From Patiria miniata (taxonomy: Eukaryota > Echinodermata > Asteroidea > Valvatida > Asterinidae), in NCBI RefSeq assembly GCF_015706575.1, contig NW_024037059.1, positions 29,460,129-29,524,128 of the forward strand: a DNA stretch of 64,000 nucleotides, in the 5' to 3' direction. Each line of letters begins with the position of its first letter. The first letter of the stretch is position 1. The notes under the pieces were generated by a model. It was not told the DNA's origin, ran no database searches, and saw nothing but the letters and a program-made list of their open reading frames with translations. Shown piece after piece: positions 33,501-43,132 of this stretch. Position numbers and translations under genes: made by a program.

Positions 33501-36500
33501 GATCGGGCTTGACTCCAAACTGGTTCGTAGCTCTACTGCTGGTGAGTTGTTTGCTGTCATCCAAGCCTTTAAAAGGCTTTTGTGATGACTCATTTAACCC
33601 TAACCCGGCCAGTCACGACACGGTGCAAAAGTCTGTGGGACCTTGTTGCATTGAGCCGCAACTCTTGGCAAAAGGGCACGTGTGGTCTAGCACTGGAGCA
33701 CAAGATTCATGATCGTGTGATTGTGGGTTCGAGCCCCGCCGTGGCCATGCGTGTTGTGCCCTTGAGTAAGGTGCTTTACCTCAATTACTTTTATCAACCC
33801 AGGTGTTAAATGGGTACCGGCATTATTCAAGGCTGGGAAGGTAACAGACTCGCAGTGGAGGTGTGGCGATCCCCCCACAGCAGCATATGAGTCTGGCCCA
33901 ATCGCTAACGAAAGAGAGATGGGCACTCCGTTCCTGTTAACACAGGTTCGTCCCCTTTACCCTTGGCAAAAGACACAATTCGACTGGAGTAGAGGCTGAT
34001 CAACACTCATTTCCTTAAAAACGTGAAAATAATAAGGTTTCAAAACTACAACACTGCTTACAAGGCAAAAGCATTAGTTTCTATCTCTCACAAGTAACAA
34101 GTGAGTGCCCGCGAGGGAATTTTGTTAAAAGTGTAGGGCCCTCACCACAAAATGCCTAAATTTGGTCATTCATGCAAGTATGCTTCCCCTCGAACATGCA
34201 AGAACATGCCCACATCCGCTGGGCCCGCACAAGGACCTCACTTAACCGTTGAATAAAATTATGAGGCGGACAAGTTGTCATAACAGTTTTGAAAGGCACT
34301 TGTAAATCATTTGCACATTCGCTCCTCTTTTTTTTTGAGTGCTCTTGCTTGTTTAATACCCAAGGGCTCTTGTGAGTTTTTGAACAACTTGTCGGCTGTG
34401 TTGTAGAAGTGCTATGTCCTCGTGGTCTGGTGCGGGTAATTCCGCAGGTTGTGGGTTCGAGTCCAGGTTGTGATGCGTGTGCCCTTGGGCAAGGCACTTT
34501 GCATGCTTTGTCACTCATTGCTTCTCCCGACCCAGGAGTAAATGGGTACCTGTGAGGGCAAAGACATTAGCTGGTTGCGTCGAAATGGCAGCATTGAGCT
34601 GTATACTCCCCAGGGAGCTGAGATTGTCTTTGGAATGTTTCATGGGTCTATGAGCAGGGTAATAATGATGTAGCGCCTTGAGCACCAATACTGGTGGATA
34701 CGTGCGCGTCATGAAAAAAAAAACACACCAAAAACACAAACAGAAGTTACTACTTGACATCAAGTTGTGCGCTGGCTTGCATTTGCAAGGCCAAGACACC
34801 GAAACCAGCGGCTGTCCATATGTTGTGTCCTTGGGCAAGCCACTTTACCCCACTTGCCTCTCTCCACCCAGGAGTATAAATGGGTACCGGCATTAGCTGG
34901 GGAGTAACCTGCGATGGACTGGCATCCAATCCAGGGGGAATAGAAATATTCTCAGTCGTTTCATGCTACTGAAACCGGAGATAAACGCTGGCCCGATGGG
35001 CCACATTGGCTCATGACAGATTTTAATTGACTCCGGAAAGTTAGTCTTGCACCTCTGCTAACCAGTGACGTAAATTGTTTGTGTGTATTGTCTCTGCGCT
35101 GATTTTTAGACGCTGTCAACACCCATCTCCGCTAGCGGCATGATTGTCCAGATTTTAGCCATTTACCGAATCAAGGATTCAGGTTCCGTTAGCTTCTCAT
35201 CGTGGTTCATATCTTGGGCTACTGGATTTTGTAAGTGTGTTCATTATTAACCCTAACCGAACTCAACCCATCAAAGCCCAACAGCAGGTTTTGTTGAAAT
35301 CTGTTGGGATAGGTACAGTACCCCTAAACTGATGGTCTTTTACAGTGGGTTTGGCATACCTCCAGAAACTAAGTCCAACAGTGTGTGTGTACAATTTCCC
35401 ATGTGGGTGCTGGAATTTGCCTGGATGGGTACGGTTCCTAGTAAATTAGGCTGGGGAGTTAGGGTTAAGGAATAAATGTGTGTTTGGGAGGTGTTAAACA
35501 CTTATTTTTAAGACCTGAGGCGAAGCCGAGGGTAATTATCAGCATTCCAGTCTCAAACCAGTCTTAAACATGGTGTTTAATAGCGACCAAGCACATATTT
35601 GTTCCCGTTCATAAAATACCTTTTCGGTCAACAAATCAAAACTTTTTGGTCCAAAAGTCAAAACAGTCAATAATTTAAAATTTCCAACGATTTAGTTCAA
35701 CAGTCTTATTTTCTGTTTTTCGAAAATAATGGAGTGTCCAGCTCGCGAGTAAGACGTAAACAACTCCTTTTGTGGACTTGGAAAGTACTTATTAGTTTGA
35801 CATGAGGCTAAGTGGTAACTTAGTGCCAAACGGGTACCCAATTAAAAAAACAAGTGTACCCGGGTACCAGTTAAAGAAACTTATCCCAAAAATTCAAATC
35901 TGGGAAGTTGCTGCTCAGATTGTGTATAAAGGTCCGCACAATAATACTACCACCATTGTGCACCGATACAGCAATATACCCACAGTGAGCGTTATAGCTT
36001 TGTGGTGAAAACTGCTAATTTCGCGGGCGTCATAAACATGAAATATGTTCTGTTTTTCCACGTAGCCAAGTTCTCATTTTGAAATTTCCCACCAATGGCA
36101 TTCAAAACCTTTCATTTTCATTGTCTGAGAAGTTACTAAGTAATTTGTAAAGTTGGTTATGGGATCCGATCCCATAATCTGGAACCGGTTCCTGACATTA
36201 ACGTCGGGCACTCGGGTACCCGATTCGGATGCACAGCCCTAGAAATAATGTGTGGCAAAATTGGAAAGATTTTGGACTACTTATTATGAAATGTGCATTC
36301 ACTGCATCACATTTTAAGGATTTTTATTTTCTCCCTGTAACCCTTCAGTACGATTGATCACCTTCATTGTAGCTGGAGATATGTTAGGTAAGTTCAAATA
36401 AATATATACCCTTAATTTAACCCTAACTCCCTGGTGTCTTTTACTATGAACTAAAACAATTCCATCAAAATCCATCAATCACTGTGCGTTTCATACAAAA

Positions 36501-37705
36501 CTATACATGACATAATGGAATCCACCACTGACGCACTGGTTGACATTCATGGACTTGCTACACATGGCTTTTATCACAATAGCAGTATAGGAAGCTAGGC
36601 AAAATCAATTGGATACCCCTAGCACTGAGTCAGGCCATTAGGCCTAAGTCCATCATACTCCATCAATATTTAGTCACGCCAGGCCCCCTGGACCAAGTCC
36701 CCCAAAATCCACCAAAATGGGGGATGGATTTTGATGGAGTTTGGGTGGTTATTAGGGTTAATGAACAAAATCCTATCAGGTCAGGCAACTAATTATTATT
36801 GTCTAGATACAGGGTGAGTCAGAAAGATGGGTACCCTGTAAAAAGGCTTTTGTCAACTTAAAGACAAGTATAAAGCAATTTAAAGAAAGAAACACAAACT
36901 ACGTGTACAAGGTTTAACCCTAAAAGGGCCGGGGGGGGGGGCAAAATCCGCCCCCCCCTCAACTTTTTCCGCGATAGCCTTGAAATGTTTGTTTTTGTGA
37001 CACGAGCTGTTATGATTTTCCCATATACATGGTGTACACAGAGCAGAATTACCATTCGTACATATGATTAATTAATTAGCCATAATTCCAAAACCCTTTG
37101 ATCTATAGTCATGAAATTTCTTGGGTATGTTCATAATGAGTTGCTCTATGCATGTACCGAGTTTCAAAAGTTTTCGTCACTCGTTGGCTGAGATCTTAGG
37201 GGAATTCCGAGATTCTGGCCGCAGAATTTTTTTTTTTTTTGGGGGGGGGACTATTTTGACGTTGGTGGCATCACTTACACCCCTGTTATACTACTCGAAA
37301 ATAGGCCACATACATATCACCAAGGTCAAATCGTGGGGGGGGGGGGGGGGGGCTCAAGCCCCCCCAGGTCCCCTTGGGTGCCCCACTGATGGAGGTTATA
37401 CCTGCACATGTGCAGATATGAAATTTCATTAGGGATGAGTAATCTGGATGCAAAGTCGGAGAGTGCAAACTGAAGAAAAGATCTGATTCTCAAGTTAAGT
37501 TAAAAGCTCATGAAACTTCAGATTGGCTTGGTTTTCCGAGCTCCAATTTGAAAATCAGCCAAATCTGTCACACTCTTATTTTGTTAATAACTCAAATTGT
37601 TGTTTGGCTGTAGTTGTTTCCAGCTACGTCGTCACTAACTCCCTACGGGCGGCAGGATGCGCCGTAATATACTACTACCAACCATCGCCCAAGAAATTCA
37701 AGTGA
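27568..37705 (+). CDS. SLC66A3: SLC66A3 (PQLC3)-type PQ-loop membrane protein, 7 exons
   Basis: Exons: 27,568-27,734; 29,191-29,273; 32,487-32,559; 33,475-33,541; 35,110-35,230; 36,349-36,387; 37,614-37,705. All introns are GT-AG and the phases agree, giving 642 bp and 213 residues (human is about 202). Residues 29-46 (LKVPQLWSLYASKSARGV) form the first PQ-loop. The second repeat (about residues 134-147, IVQILAIYRIKDSGSVSF) has VQ in place of PQ, like the vertebrate protein. There are about seven hydrophobic segments and a short Lys-ending tail (PSPKKFK). The family is a 7-TM, SWEET/MtN3-related group of organelle-membrane proteins; the substrate of SLC66A3 is not known to me. The exon 3 donor (GTATCC) is weak and is the least certain junction. 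Introns carry SINEs, MITEs and a nested antisense lectin gene. Confidence 0.9.
28020..28520. repeat. Intronic repeat, reverse copy of the 3,820-4,100 family
   Basis: Within 28,290-28,520 the 'GTTGTGTGGACTTGCCCACG', 'CTCTGGAAAACAGGTTTATAG' and 'GTTGAAAGAGTTTTCACAG' segments mirror the earlier copy. The flanking 28,020-28,290 is unassigned. Confidence 0.5.
29427..30115 (-). CDS. Secreted single-domain C-type lectin, 2 exons
   Basis: Exons (minus): 30,115-29,818 and 29,614-29,427. The intron is GT-AG in phase 1 and the product is 161 residues. It begins with a signal peptide (LIIGLISLCLMI, about residues 6-17). One complete C-type lectin domain follows from CPPAW (about 34) to VVCKRP near the C-terminus. 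Visible motifs are EPS (in DGEPSNGGGRED) and WND (in GDWNDLPC), the positions that bind calcium and sugar. EPS is close to the mannose-type EPN, so calcium-dependent binding is plausible but the sugar is not predictable. The usual WIGL core reads WINC, which adds an unpaired-looking cysteine. The gene lies wholly within intron 2 of the SLC66A3-type gene on the opposite strand. Likely an extracellular recognition or immune lectin. Start chosen as the only ATG giving a signal peptide. Confidence 0.85.
30682..31188. mobile_element. Palindromic MITE, CAGGGTGAGT ends, TA target (copy 1)
   Basis: It is flanked by TA on both sides. The ends CAGGGTGAGTAAAAAAA and the complement are inverted, and the arms are complementary over nearly the full 507 bp (TGTCCACAGATCACAAAA pairs with its mirror). 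A second copy is at 44,418-44,925. TA targets suggest a Tc1/mariner-group source. It sits in intron 2 of the SLC66A3-type gene and, if transcribed, would form a long double-stranded RNA. Confidence 0.75.
31565..31645 (+). repeat. tRNA-Ala-like repeat (copy 1)
   Basis: It contains TAGCTCAGTTGGTAGAGC (D-arm and A-box), a GGC anticodon position and GGTTCAAACCCC (B-box), then CTCCAGTCAATTTCTT. The T-stem does not pair well. The same sequence with the same 3' tail is at 33,000-33,080, so this is more likely a SINE or tRNA-derived repeat than a functional tRNA. Confidence 0.55.
31889..31945 (+). repeat. (G6-7 A)n tract in intron
   Basis: Six or more GGGGGGA units give a strongly G-rich, quadruplex-capable tract in the sense strand of the SLC66A3-type intron 2. 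Confidence 0.8.
32600..32862 (-). mobile_element. tRNA-derived SINE, reverse copy
   Basis: Reading the minus strand gives a tRNA-like head (GGCCTAGTGGTTAGGGTTC and GGTTCGAATCC). The body follows: TTGTGTCCTTGGGCAAGCC, CTCTCTCCACCCAGGAGTAT and AAATGGGTACCGGCATTAGC, then GATGGACTGGCATCCCATCC. This body is common in deuterostome genomes and resembles the Deu-type SINE core (from memory). Confidence 0.7.
33000..33080 (+). repeat. tRNA-Ala-like repeat (copy 2)
   Basis: The acceptor ends GGCTGGA and TCCAGTC can pair, the D-arm is intact, and the anticodon position is GGC in a TTGGCAA loop. The anticodon and T stems are broken, so it is judged non-functional. It shares its tail with copy 1. Confidence 0.55.
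33137..33420 (+). mobile_element. tRNA-derived SINE, forward copy
   Basis: Same family as 32,600-32,862, with the A-box region GTGGTTAGGGTTCGGG, GGTTCGAATCCAGCTG, and the conserved body ending in GGCTCATGACAGACTTTA. It ends about 55 bp before exon 4 of the SLC66A3-type gene. Confidence 0.7.
33672..33930 (+). mobile_element. tRNA-derived SINE, second subfamily
   Basis: The head GTGGTCTAGCACTGGAGCAC and GGGTTCGAGCCCCGCC is tRNA-like. The body TTGTGCCCTTGAGTAAGGTG and AAATGGGTACCGGCATTA matches the shared core but differs downstream. Confidence 0.65.
34405..34695 (+). mobile_element. tRNA-derived SINE, third subfamily
   Basis: It carries GTGGGTTCGAGTCCAGG, then TGCCCTTGGGCAAGGCACTT and CCCAGGAGTAAATGGGTACC, ending near TAATGATGTAGCGCCTTGAG. 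The tail resembles the inverse copy at 54,000-54,225. Confidence 0.65.
34798..35040 (+). mobile_element. tRNA-derived SINE, 5'-truncated
   Basis: It lacks the tRNA head and starts at 'GCGGCTGTCCATATGTTGTG'. The body and the GGCTCATGACAGATTTTA tail match 33,137-33,420. It lies about 70 bp upstream of exon 5 of the SLC66A3-type gene. Confidence 0.7.
35245..35470. repeat. Telomere-like-ended word repeat, copy 2
   Basis: It runs from TAACCCTAACCGAACTC to GGGGAGTTAGGGTTAA and is close to identical with 1,085-1,316 for most of its length. Intronic in the SLC66A3-type gene. Confidence 0.75.
35468..35608. repeat. Loop-conserved hairpin, degraded
   Basis: GGAATAAATGTGTG and CACATATTTGTTCCC are the outer arms, and CTGAGGCGAAGCCGAGGG is the loop word in reverse. 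One arm, GGTAATTATCAGCA, is shared with the intact hairpin at about 39,000-39,168. Confidence 0.55.
36410..36765. repeat. Word-repeat element (AATCCATCAAAATCC type)
   Basis: It starts TTTAACCCTAACTCCCTGG and ends GGTTATTAGGGTTAATG. Between, words like CCATCAAAATCCATCA occur forward and GGATTTTGATGGAG in reverse. It begins 23 bp after exon 6 of the SLC66A3-type gene. Confidence 0.6.
36808..37440. repeat. Repeat-rich intronic stretch with poly-G/C runs
   Basis: It opens with CAGGGTGAGTCAG and TACCCTG, a short inverted pair. C- and G-runs follow near 36,930-36,958, 37,240 and 37,336-37,368. Not resolved into a named element. Confidence 0.4.
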
Positions 37706-37930
37706 AGAGTAGTCACGGCCAGAACACACTTTATCAGCTGCCTTTTTACCGCCAAAATGCCTCAAACGGTTGTATGCATGTAAAGATAACTTTCATTCAG
37801 GACTTTTTAATAATTGTACGTGGACAAAATATTACCAGCCACAACATATAGTTGTGCAAGTAGGGTGCCTTCAGCGTTGAAACTATGCATGAAAAAAAAA
37901 AAAAATGTGCTACTTTAGATTCTAAATAAC

Positions 37931-38431
37931 TGTTGTTTATTAATGGAATGAAACCAATATTTCAGATCATGTAAACAAGGCATGACAAATTTTATGGAGC
38001 GAGTTTCATCAGCTTTGTGCAAGAGGGCGAGATTTAAACGCCATATGAATAAAACACTCACTTTCAGAATCTGCCACTTTTGACTTGGCATCTTCCAATC
38101 GCAATACAGCGCTGGAGACGGTGGTGGAAGGCCCCTGCTGCAGGATCACCCCTGATGTCATTGCGCACCTCGATCGTTTGGCGCAACTCATAATCGAGGA
38201 GGTGTGCAGTGACATCAGGGGTGATCCTGCATTCCTTCAGAAGCTTTCGGCCGCAGCATGCTTCCGCCACCCTCTCCAGCGCTGTATCAACAATCTGAAA
38301 GTGAGTAGTTTTTTTATATGGCGTTTAAATCTCACCCTCTTGCACAAAGCTGATGAAACTTGCTCCATACAATTTGTCATGCCTTGTTTACATGATCTGA
38401 AATTTTGGTTTAATTCCATTGGTAAACAACA
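37931..38431. repeat. 500-bp palindrome containing an exon-like sequence on both strands
   Basis: The arms run about 235 bp each around a centre near 38,180, with outer ends TGTTGTTTA / TAAACAACA. Each arm holds an exon-like block that ends before GTGAGT. In sense it encodes ITPDVIAHLDRLAQL and CSDIRGDPAFLQ; on the other strand ITPDVTAHLL and NDIRGDPAAG. The two peptides resemble each other because the DNA is symmetrical. Parent gene not recognised; the Cys spacing with DIRGDP recalls GLG1-type cysteine-rich repeats, which is a guess. It lies 226 bp past the SLC66A3-type stop. Confidence 0.7.
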
Positions 38432-38530
38432 GAGTTATTCAGGATCAAAAGTAGGACAAAACATTTTTTGACACGTAGTATTACTGATTAAGGTAGGCTC
38501 CTTAAGTGGAACCAAAATTGGAATGAAAAT

Positions 38531-39168
38531 ACCATTCATAAATACCTCAGACAGTTTAGCCATTCCTATTGGTCGAGAGCCCGTCACGTGGCCGGTATTA
38601 AACGGATGATAAAGACATGGCTAGCTGGTCTTAAACACTTTTCCAGTGTCACAATAAAATGTGGACTCCTAAAAATCCAGTGCCTCTTATCGTTTCATTG
38701 GTTGAACGTTCACAATCCTCACGTAGGCATGCGCAACACTACCAGGGAGTTAGAATTTTATAGTTCTAAATTCAAAACGCAACGCGCCAGGTGCGTTCTG
38801 CGCGACATCGCGTAGAACATGATACGCGCGCGTCAATCTCCATAAAAGGGTTGTTTTCATCCTACTCGCCAGCTGAACACTCCATTATTTTGCAGGAGGG
38901 ATGTTTCAAAAAGCATAAAGTGAATTTTTTGAACAAAATCGGGATGTTTTGAACGAATTATATGATTTTTTTTTACCGAAAAGGTATTTATGAATGGGAA
39001 TAAATATGTACTCCGTCGGTATTTATCACTCTGTTTAATACCACTTAGAGTCTGGGTGCTGATAATTACCCTCGCCTCCGGCTCGGGTAATTATCAGCAC
39101 CCAGACTCTAAGTGGTATTAAACAGAGTGATAAAAACCTCCGGAGCACACATTTATTCCCTTATTAAA
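38531..39168. mobile_element. MITE body plus loop-conserved hairpin
   Basis: The body has inverted ends ACCATTCATAAATACC / GGTATTTATGAATGG (38,531-38,998) and ATTGG-12 bp-CACGTG at 38,568-38,590. The hairpin (about 38,993-39,168) has near-perfect arms including TAATACCACTTAGAGTCTGG around the loop CCCTCGCCTCCGGCTCGGG. Confidence 0.7.
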
Positions 39169-39419
39169 AAATGAGCAGCTTTTTAAATCTTCCAAAATTT
39201 TATTGCGACTAGAAGTGACATTTTGCCAGTGATTTTACAAAGTTTTTAGAGTTTTCGATGTAGAATACAGCAAATTTTAGATTTTGACAGCTTAATATGT
39301 GGAGTTGGCCATCTTGGAAACGTAGCGAATGAAATCAAGAAGACCGTAAGCCTTTCTTTCTGTAAACATTTGCCAAAGTTTTACCTTTTCAGGAAGGCAG
39401 TGTTCCTGAACTACCAACA
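39169..39419. other. No recognisable feature
   Basis: Non-coding, unassigned. Confidence 0.4.
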
Positions 39420-39785
39420 TTAGGCCAAAAAAATAAAATACTTCTGCTTCCGATTACATGGCATTCTAACATAGGGTAGGTAGGTAGGGAATTTTTTTTT
39501 TGCCAATTTTGTGTGTGTACAATCATATAGAGGCGTCTGCGTGTAGTCAATGATAAGACTTCAAAATTGATGGCTTTGGGTGATTTTTTCTCATTTTTCC
39601 CAGAAAAATTAGGGTAGGGGCTGGTAGGGAAACCAGAAGCAGAAGTATTTTTTTTTGGCTTTAGTAATAATCTCAAACTTCGAAATTGATGGCTTTGGGT
39701 GTTTTTTCCCCTCATTTTTCCCATAAAAAAAATTAGGTTAGGGGCTGGTAGGGAAACCGGAAGCAGAACTATTTTTTTTTTTGGC
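39420..39785. repeat. CTTCTGCTTCC repeat, one and a half copies
   Basis: Same family as 3,092-3,720 and 53,420-53,675. The right portion ('TTGATGGCTTTGGGTG' to 'GGAAACCAGAAGCAGAA') occurs twice in tandem. Confidence 0.65.
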
Positions 39786-40169
39786 CTTAGTAATAATCAC
39801 ATTTGAATATGCACAAGCAGTGTGACAATGTCATTTTGGTTGTTCATAATAAGTGCCTACCGAATAGGAAATTGTCACAAAATTTGTAAAAAATTTCAAG
39901 TTCTAAGATTTTTGATTTCCATTTTCATTGGTGGCGTTTGTTTAATTGTTAATGTTTTTAATACTGGAATAAATGTTTAAGATTTTGAACTGTTGGTTTT
40001 AACACTGTCCAAGCAGCTGTAATATATTTTAAAGAGATTTTTAAACCTCTATAAAATGCTGTTTAAAGGAATTTTAACCACTGCAATTATTTCGTGCAAA
40101 CTTATTTTCATTGTGTAGCTGTAAAATCCATTGCAGTTCATGAGGAATTTCAACCTGTAAGAAAACTAC
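39786..40169. other. No recognisable feature
   Basis: AT-rich intergenic sequence. Confidence 0.4.
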
Positions 40170-40177
40170 CCGACCTA

Positions 40178-40461
40178 CATGGGCGTCGCGAGGGGGGGGC
40201 AAGGGGGGGCACTTGCCCCCCCCCCCCTGGAAAAGCAAAAAAAAAAAAAAAAAAAAAAAAAAGGAAGAAAAAAATAAAAAAAATAAAGAAAAGAAAAAGA
40301 GGCGCGAAGACAAAGTGGTGTAAATTTAATGAGTTGGGGGGGGGGGAATGTCCCTGCCCCCCTCTAAAACTGATAAATCGAGAATGTGTTGAGAAATACA
40401 AGCCTTTTTTGGCAAAAAAAAATTTTGCCCCCCTCTGGAAAAATTCCTGGCGACGCCCATG
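40178..40461. mobile_element. MITE, CATGGGCGTCGC ends, 8-bp target duplication
   Basis: The inverted ends CATGGGCGTCGC and GGCGACGCCCATG are flanked by the 8-bp direct repeat CCGACCTA (40,170-40,177 and 40,462-40,469). The interior is poly-C, poly-A and poly-G. An 8-bp duplication is typical of hAT elements. The reading frame through the poly-A tract is an artefact. Confidence 0.75.
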
Positions 40462-40469
40462 CCGACCTA

Positions 40470-40994
40470 CTACATATTTTATGCACGGAGAACATTCTCC
40501 AACATATTTTATTTTACTTTATGACTGCCGTTTATTTGATAAATGTATCAAGCATTTTATTTCACGGAATTATAATTTTTACTTTGTGAAGCATTTTACC
40601 AATTCCTTTACATGATATGTGCAGTTAAGTAAAGCTGGCCTCAGGTCAAACTTGCGACGACACAGATATCAGTCGGTGACTGACTTTTCAGGATCAAGCT
40701 GTGCCTGAGCTACGACCGTCGAGAACAAAATAGTCACCGATTCTGTGCGATCTGAGTGTAACTGCGACGATATTAAAACGATCAGTTGGCGCTAACAAAA
40801 ACTTGAACAGTCGCAAGAGTAGAAAAATTTCATTTTCTGCGACGTGTTCCGTGACAATCACACAATTTGTCAGTTTTGTGACCTGAGCATAACGTTTGTG
40901 CTTGATGCCGACAGTTCCGTCGTGGTGTAAGCAAGTTATGGGTCGACTTAAAAATACCAGCTTAAAAATACAGCCACATCAATGAAAGTTGAGG
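40470..40994. other. No recognisable feature
   Basis: Non-coding, unassigned. Short runs of GTGAC/GTCAC words occur. Confidence 0.4.
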
Positions 40995-41360
40995 AAAGAA
41001 TGTAGTATCCAGACGCCACTTCTTTGGTTGTGTACAAAGTCTATGGCGAGTCGAGTGCATTTTCAGAGTATTTTCTGACAACATTGGAAATTTTTCTCTG
41101 TCCCAGATTCATGTCTTTTTGTAATGACCAACCTTCATTGAGATAATACAGTGAAATTTCGATAAGTCAAACTCTACTAACTCAAAACAACTGTTAAGTC
41201 AAACAAAGAATCCATTGCCTTCAGTAGTATAACAATGATATTCAACCCTGCTTAACTCAAAACTCTGCTTAAGTCAAATTTTGAACCTGTTCCCTTGAGG
41301 TTTGACTAATCGAGATTTCACTGTATATGATGAAAAAAGCGGCGTCGGGATGCAACATTC
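40995..41360. mobile_element. GACGCC-end MITE interrupted by a pogo-like MITE
   Basis: The halves at 40,995-41,148 and 41,324-41,360 together match the intact 42,854-43,040 element. The insert at 41,149-41,323 is a complete 175-bp CAGTGAAATTTC element flanked by TA. Insertion order is therefore clear: the pogo-like element is younger here. Confidence 0.75.
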
Positions 41361-41629
41361 TTCCCAGATGACACTTGGTTGCAATCTAAACATGTTTTCC
41401 TGCAAAAAAATATGACCTCTGAATATGAATTTTTGTTGTTGCTTATATCAGCATTACTATTCTATTTTATTTTTCTATTTTTCTGGTATTTGCATGGATT
41501 AAATTGTGCATTATTTTGTATACCCTAGGGTATTATACAAACACAGCATGGTTTTTGCCTGATTCGATTATCTTTCGACGCGAAGCAAAGACAAGTAGTC
41601 AAAATATTTGAACACCTGGGAACACGAAC

Positions 41630-41845
41630 CCTAACAGAACTCAACCCATCAAACTCCAACGACATGTTTTGTTGGAATCTGTCAGGATGGGTACAGTACC
41701 CCTAAACTGACAGTCTTTACATTGGGTTGGCACACCTCCAGAATCAAAGTCAGAAATATGTGTGTGCAGTTTCCCATATGGTGTTGGAATTTGCCAGGAT
41801 GGGTATGGTTCCTAGTAAATCACGCTAGGGAGTTAGGGTTAATGT
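41630..41845. repeat. Telomere-like-ended word repeat, copy 3
   Basis: It runs from GAACCCTAACAGAACTCAAC to GGGAGTTAGGGTTAA. It is more diverged than copies 1 and 2. Confidence 0.65.
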
Positions 41846-42853
41846 TTCGCTTAAAGGATTTATAATCGACAAACAGTACTTGAAATACATGTATTTGCGA
41901 TGTAAGGTACATATTATTTAAAGGCATATAGGATCATTTGCTTTGCATGCATTTTGTTTGTTTCCAAATAATAACACCACTCAAAATCCAAAGAAGAATC
42001 TTCAAAACCCAACCTGTTGAAGTTTCAGCTCAGTTCCAGAAAATGTGAAAACTTATGCACACCTTTTGATCATGAAACACAATTTCGTCAACAGCATTCA
42101 TTATTCCAGAAATCAGTCAAGTGACAGATCATTGAAAATATCATCCACATTTTTTGATTTTTCTAAGTGACAGCAACCCCAATGGAATAATTTCATGGGG
42201 TGTTTATAAAAGTACCAGAACAATCTTTAATTCAAGTACATTTTTTTTAAATAATAATTTGGTAGGTTAGTTCTGGGATAAATGCAATGATCCTATGTGC
42301 CTTTTTAACCATTTAACTTTTTTTCCAATTTATGTAATATAGTTTTTTCCAAGAGATGCCTTCTTCATTTGTGGTGCTAAGTTCCATGTAAGGTGAAATA
42401 CATGGTTTCAGATTTATTTTTTGTTAAATATAGAAATTTTGTGAGAATCGTTTTAAGAGTTGTTGATTAAATCGTTCCATCAAGAGAACTGAATACTATT
42501 GTTCTTTAATTTCCATTTTCATTTCTTCCCTTTCATCAATAGTTTATTTTGTAATATAAAATGAAGTGGAAAATACGAGAAACAAAAACAAAGTAAATGG
42601 AAAACGCGACAAGTATTAAACTAGAGACTATTCGTACGCTGAATAAGATACTACTGGGAATTGTTCACAACATTCTAGAGTTGAACAAGCTAAATACAAG
42701 CATGTTGTTCAATTCTGAGATGTTTTGGGGATAAAAGGTAACAATTATTTTGTGACTTTACCCAATTTTAGCCCTACGTGCTGAAGATATGGGGCTTTTT
42801 GTTCATGCAAAAATGTTGTACATCGACCAGTTACAACGTGTTGACAAAAATGA
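41846..42853. other. No recognisable feature
   Basis: AT-rich intergenic sequence between the SLC66A3-type and C8orf76-type genes. Confidence 0.4.
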
Positions 42854-43040
42854 AAAAAAAAAGTTGCAACCTGACGCCACTTCCGAGATTGTGTACAAAG
42901 TGTATGGAGAGTCAAGAATTTTTTTAAGTATTTCCTAACAAAATTGGAAAGGTTTCTCGGTCCCAGATTCATGTCTTATCATTTTTGCAATGAATGACCT
43001 TCATGGAAGAAGAAAGTGGCGTCAGGTTGCAACATTTTTT
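42854..43040. mobile_element. Intact GACGCC-end MITE
   Basis: The inverted ends GTTGCAACCTGACGCCACTT are perfect over 20 bp, with total length about 190 bp and an A/T run on each side. This is the reference copy for those near 15.4, 15.8 and 41.0 kb. Confidence 0.75.
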
Positions 43041-43132
43041 CCCAAAAATATGCAAAGCACAGCATCTCAAGCTGTAACATCAGATCTTGATCTCGTATCC
43101 CGAAAATGGTTTTGATATCCTCATTGCCTTAA

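Noticed and set aside
40094-40615. 173-codon plus-strand frame with Lys run
   Set aside because: It runs through a poly-A tract of a MITE; not a protein.
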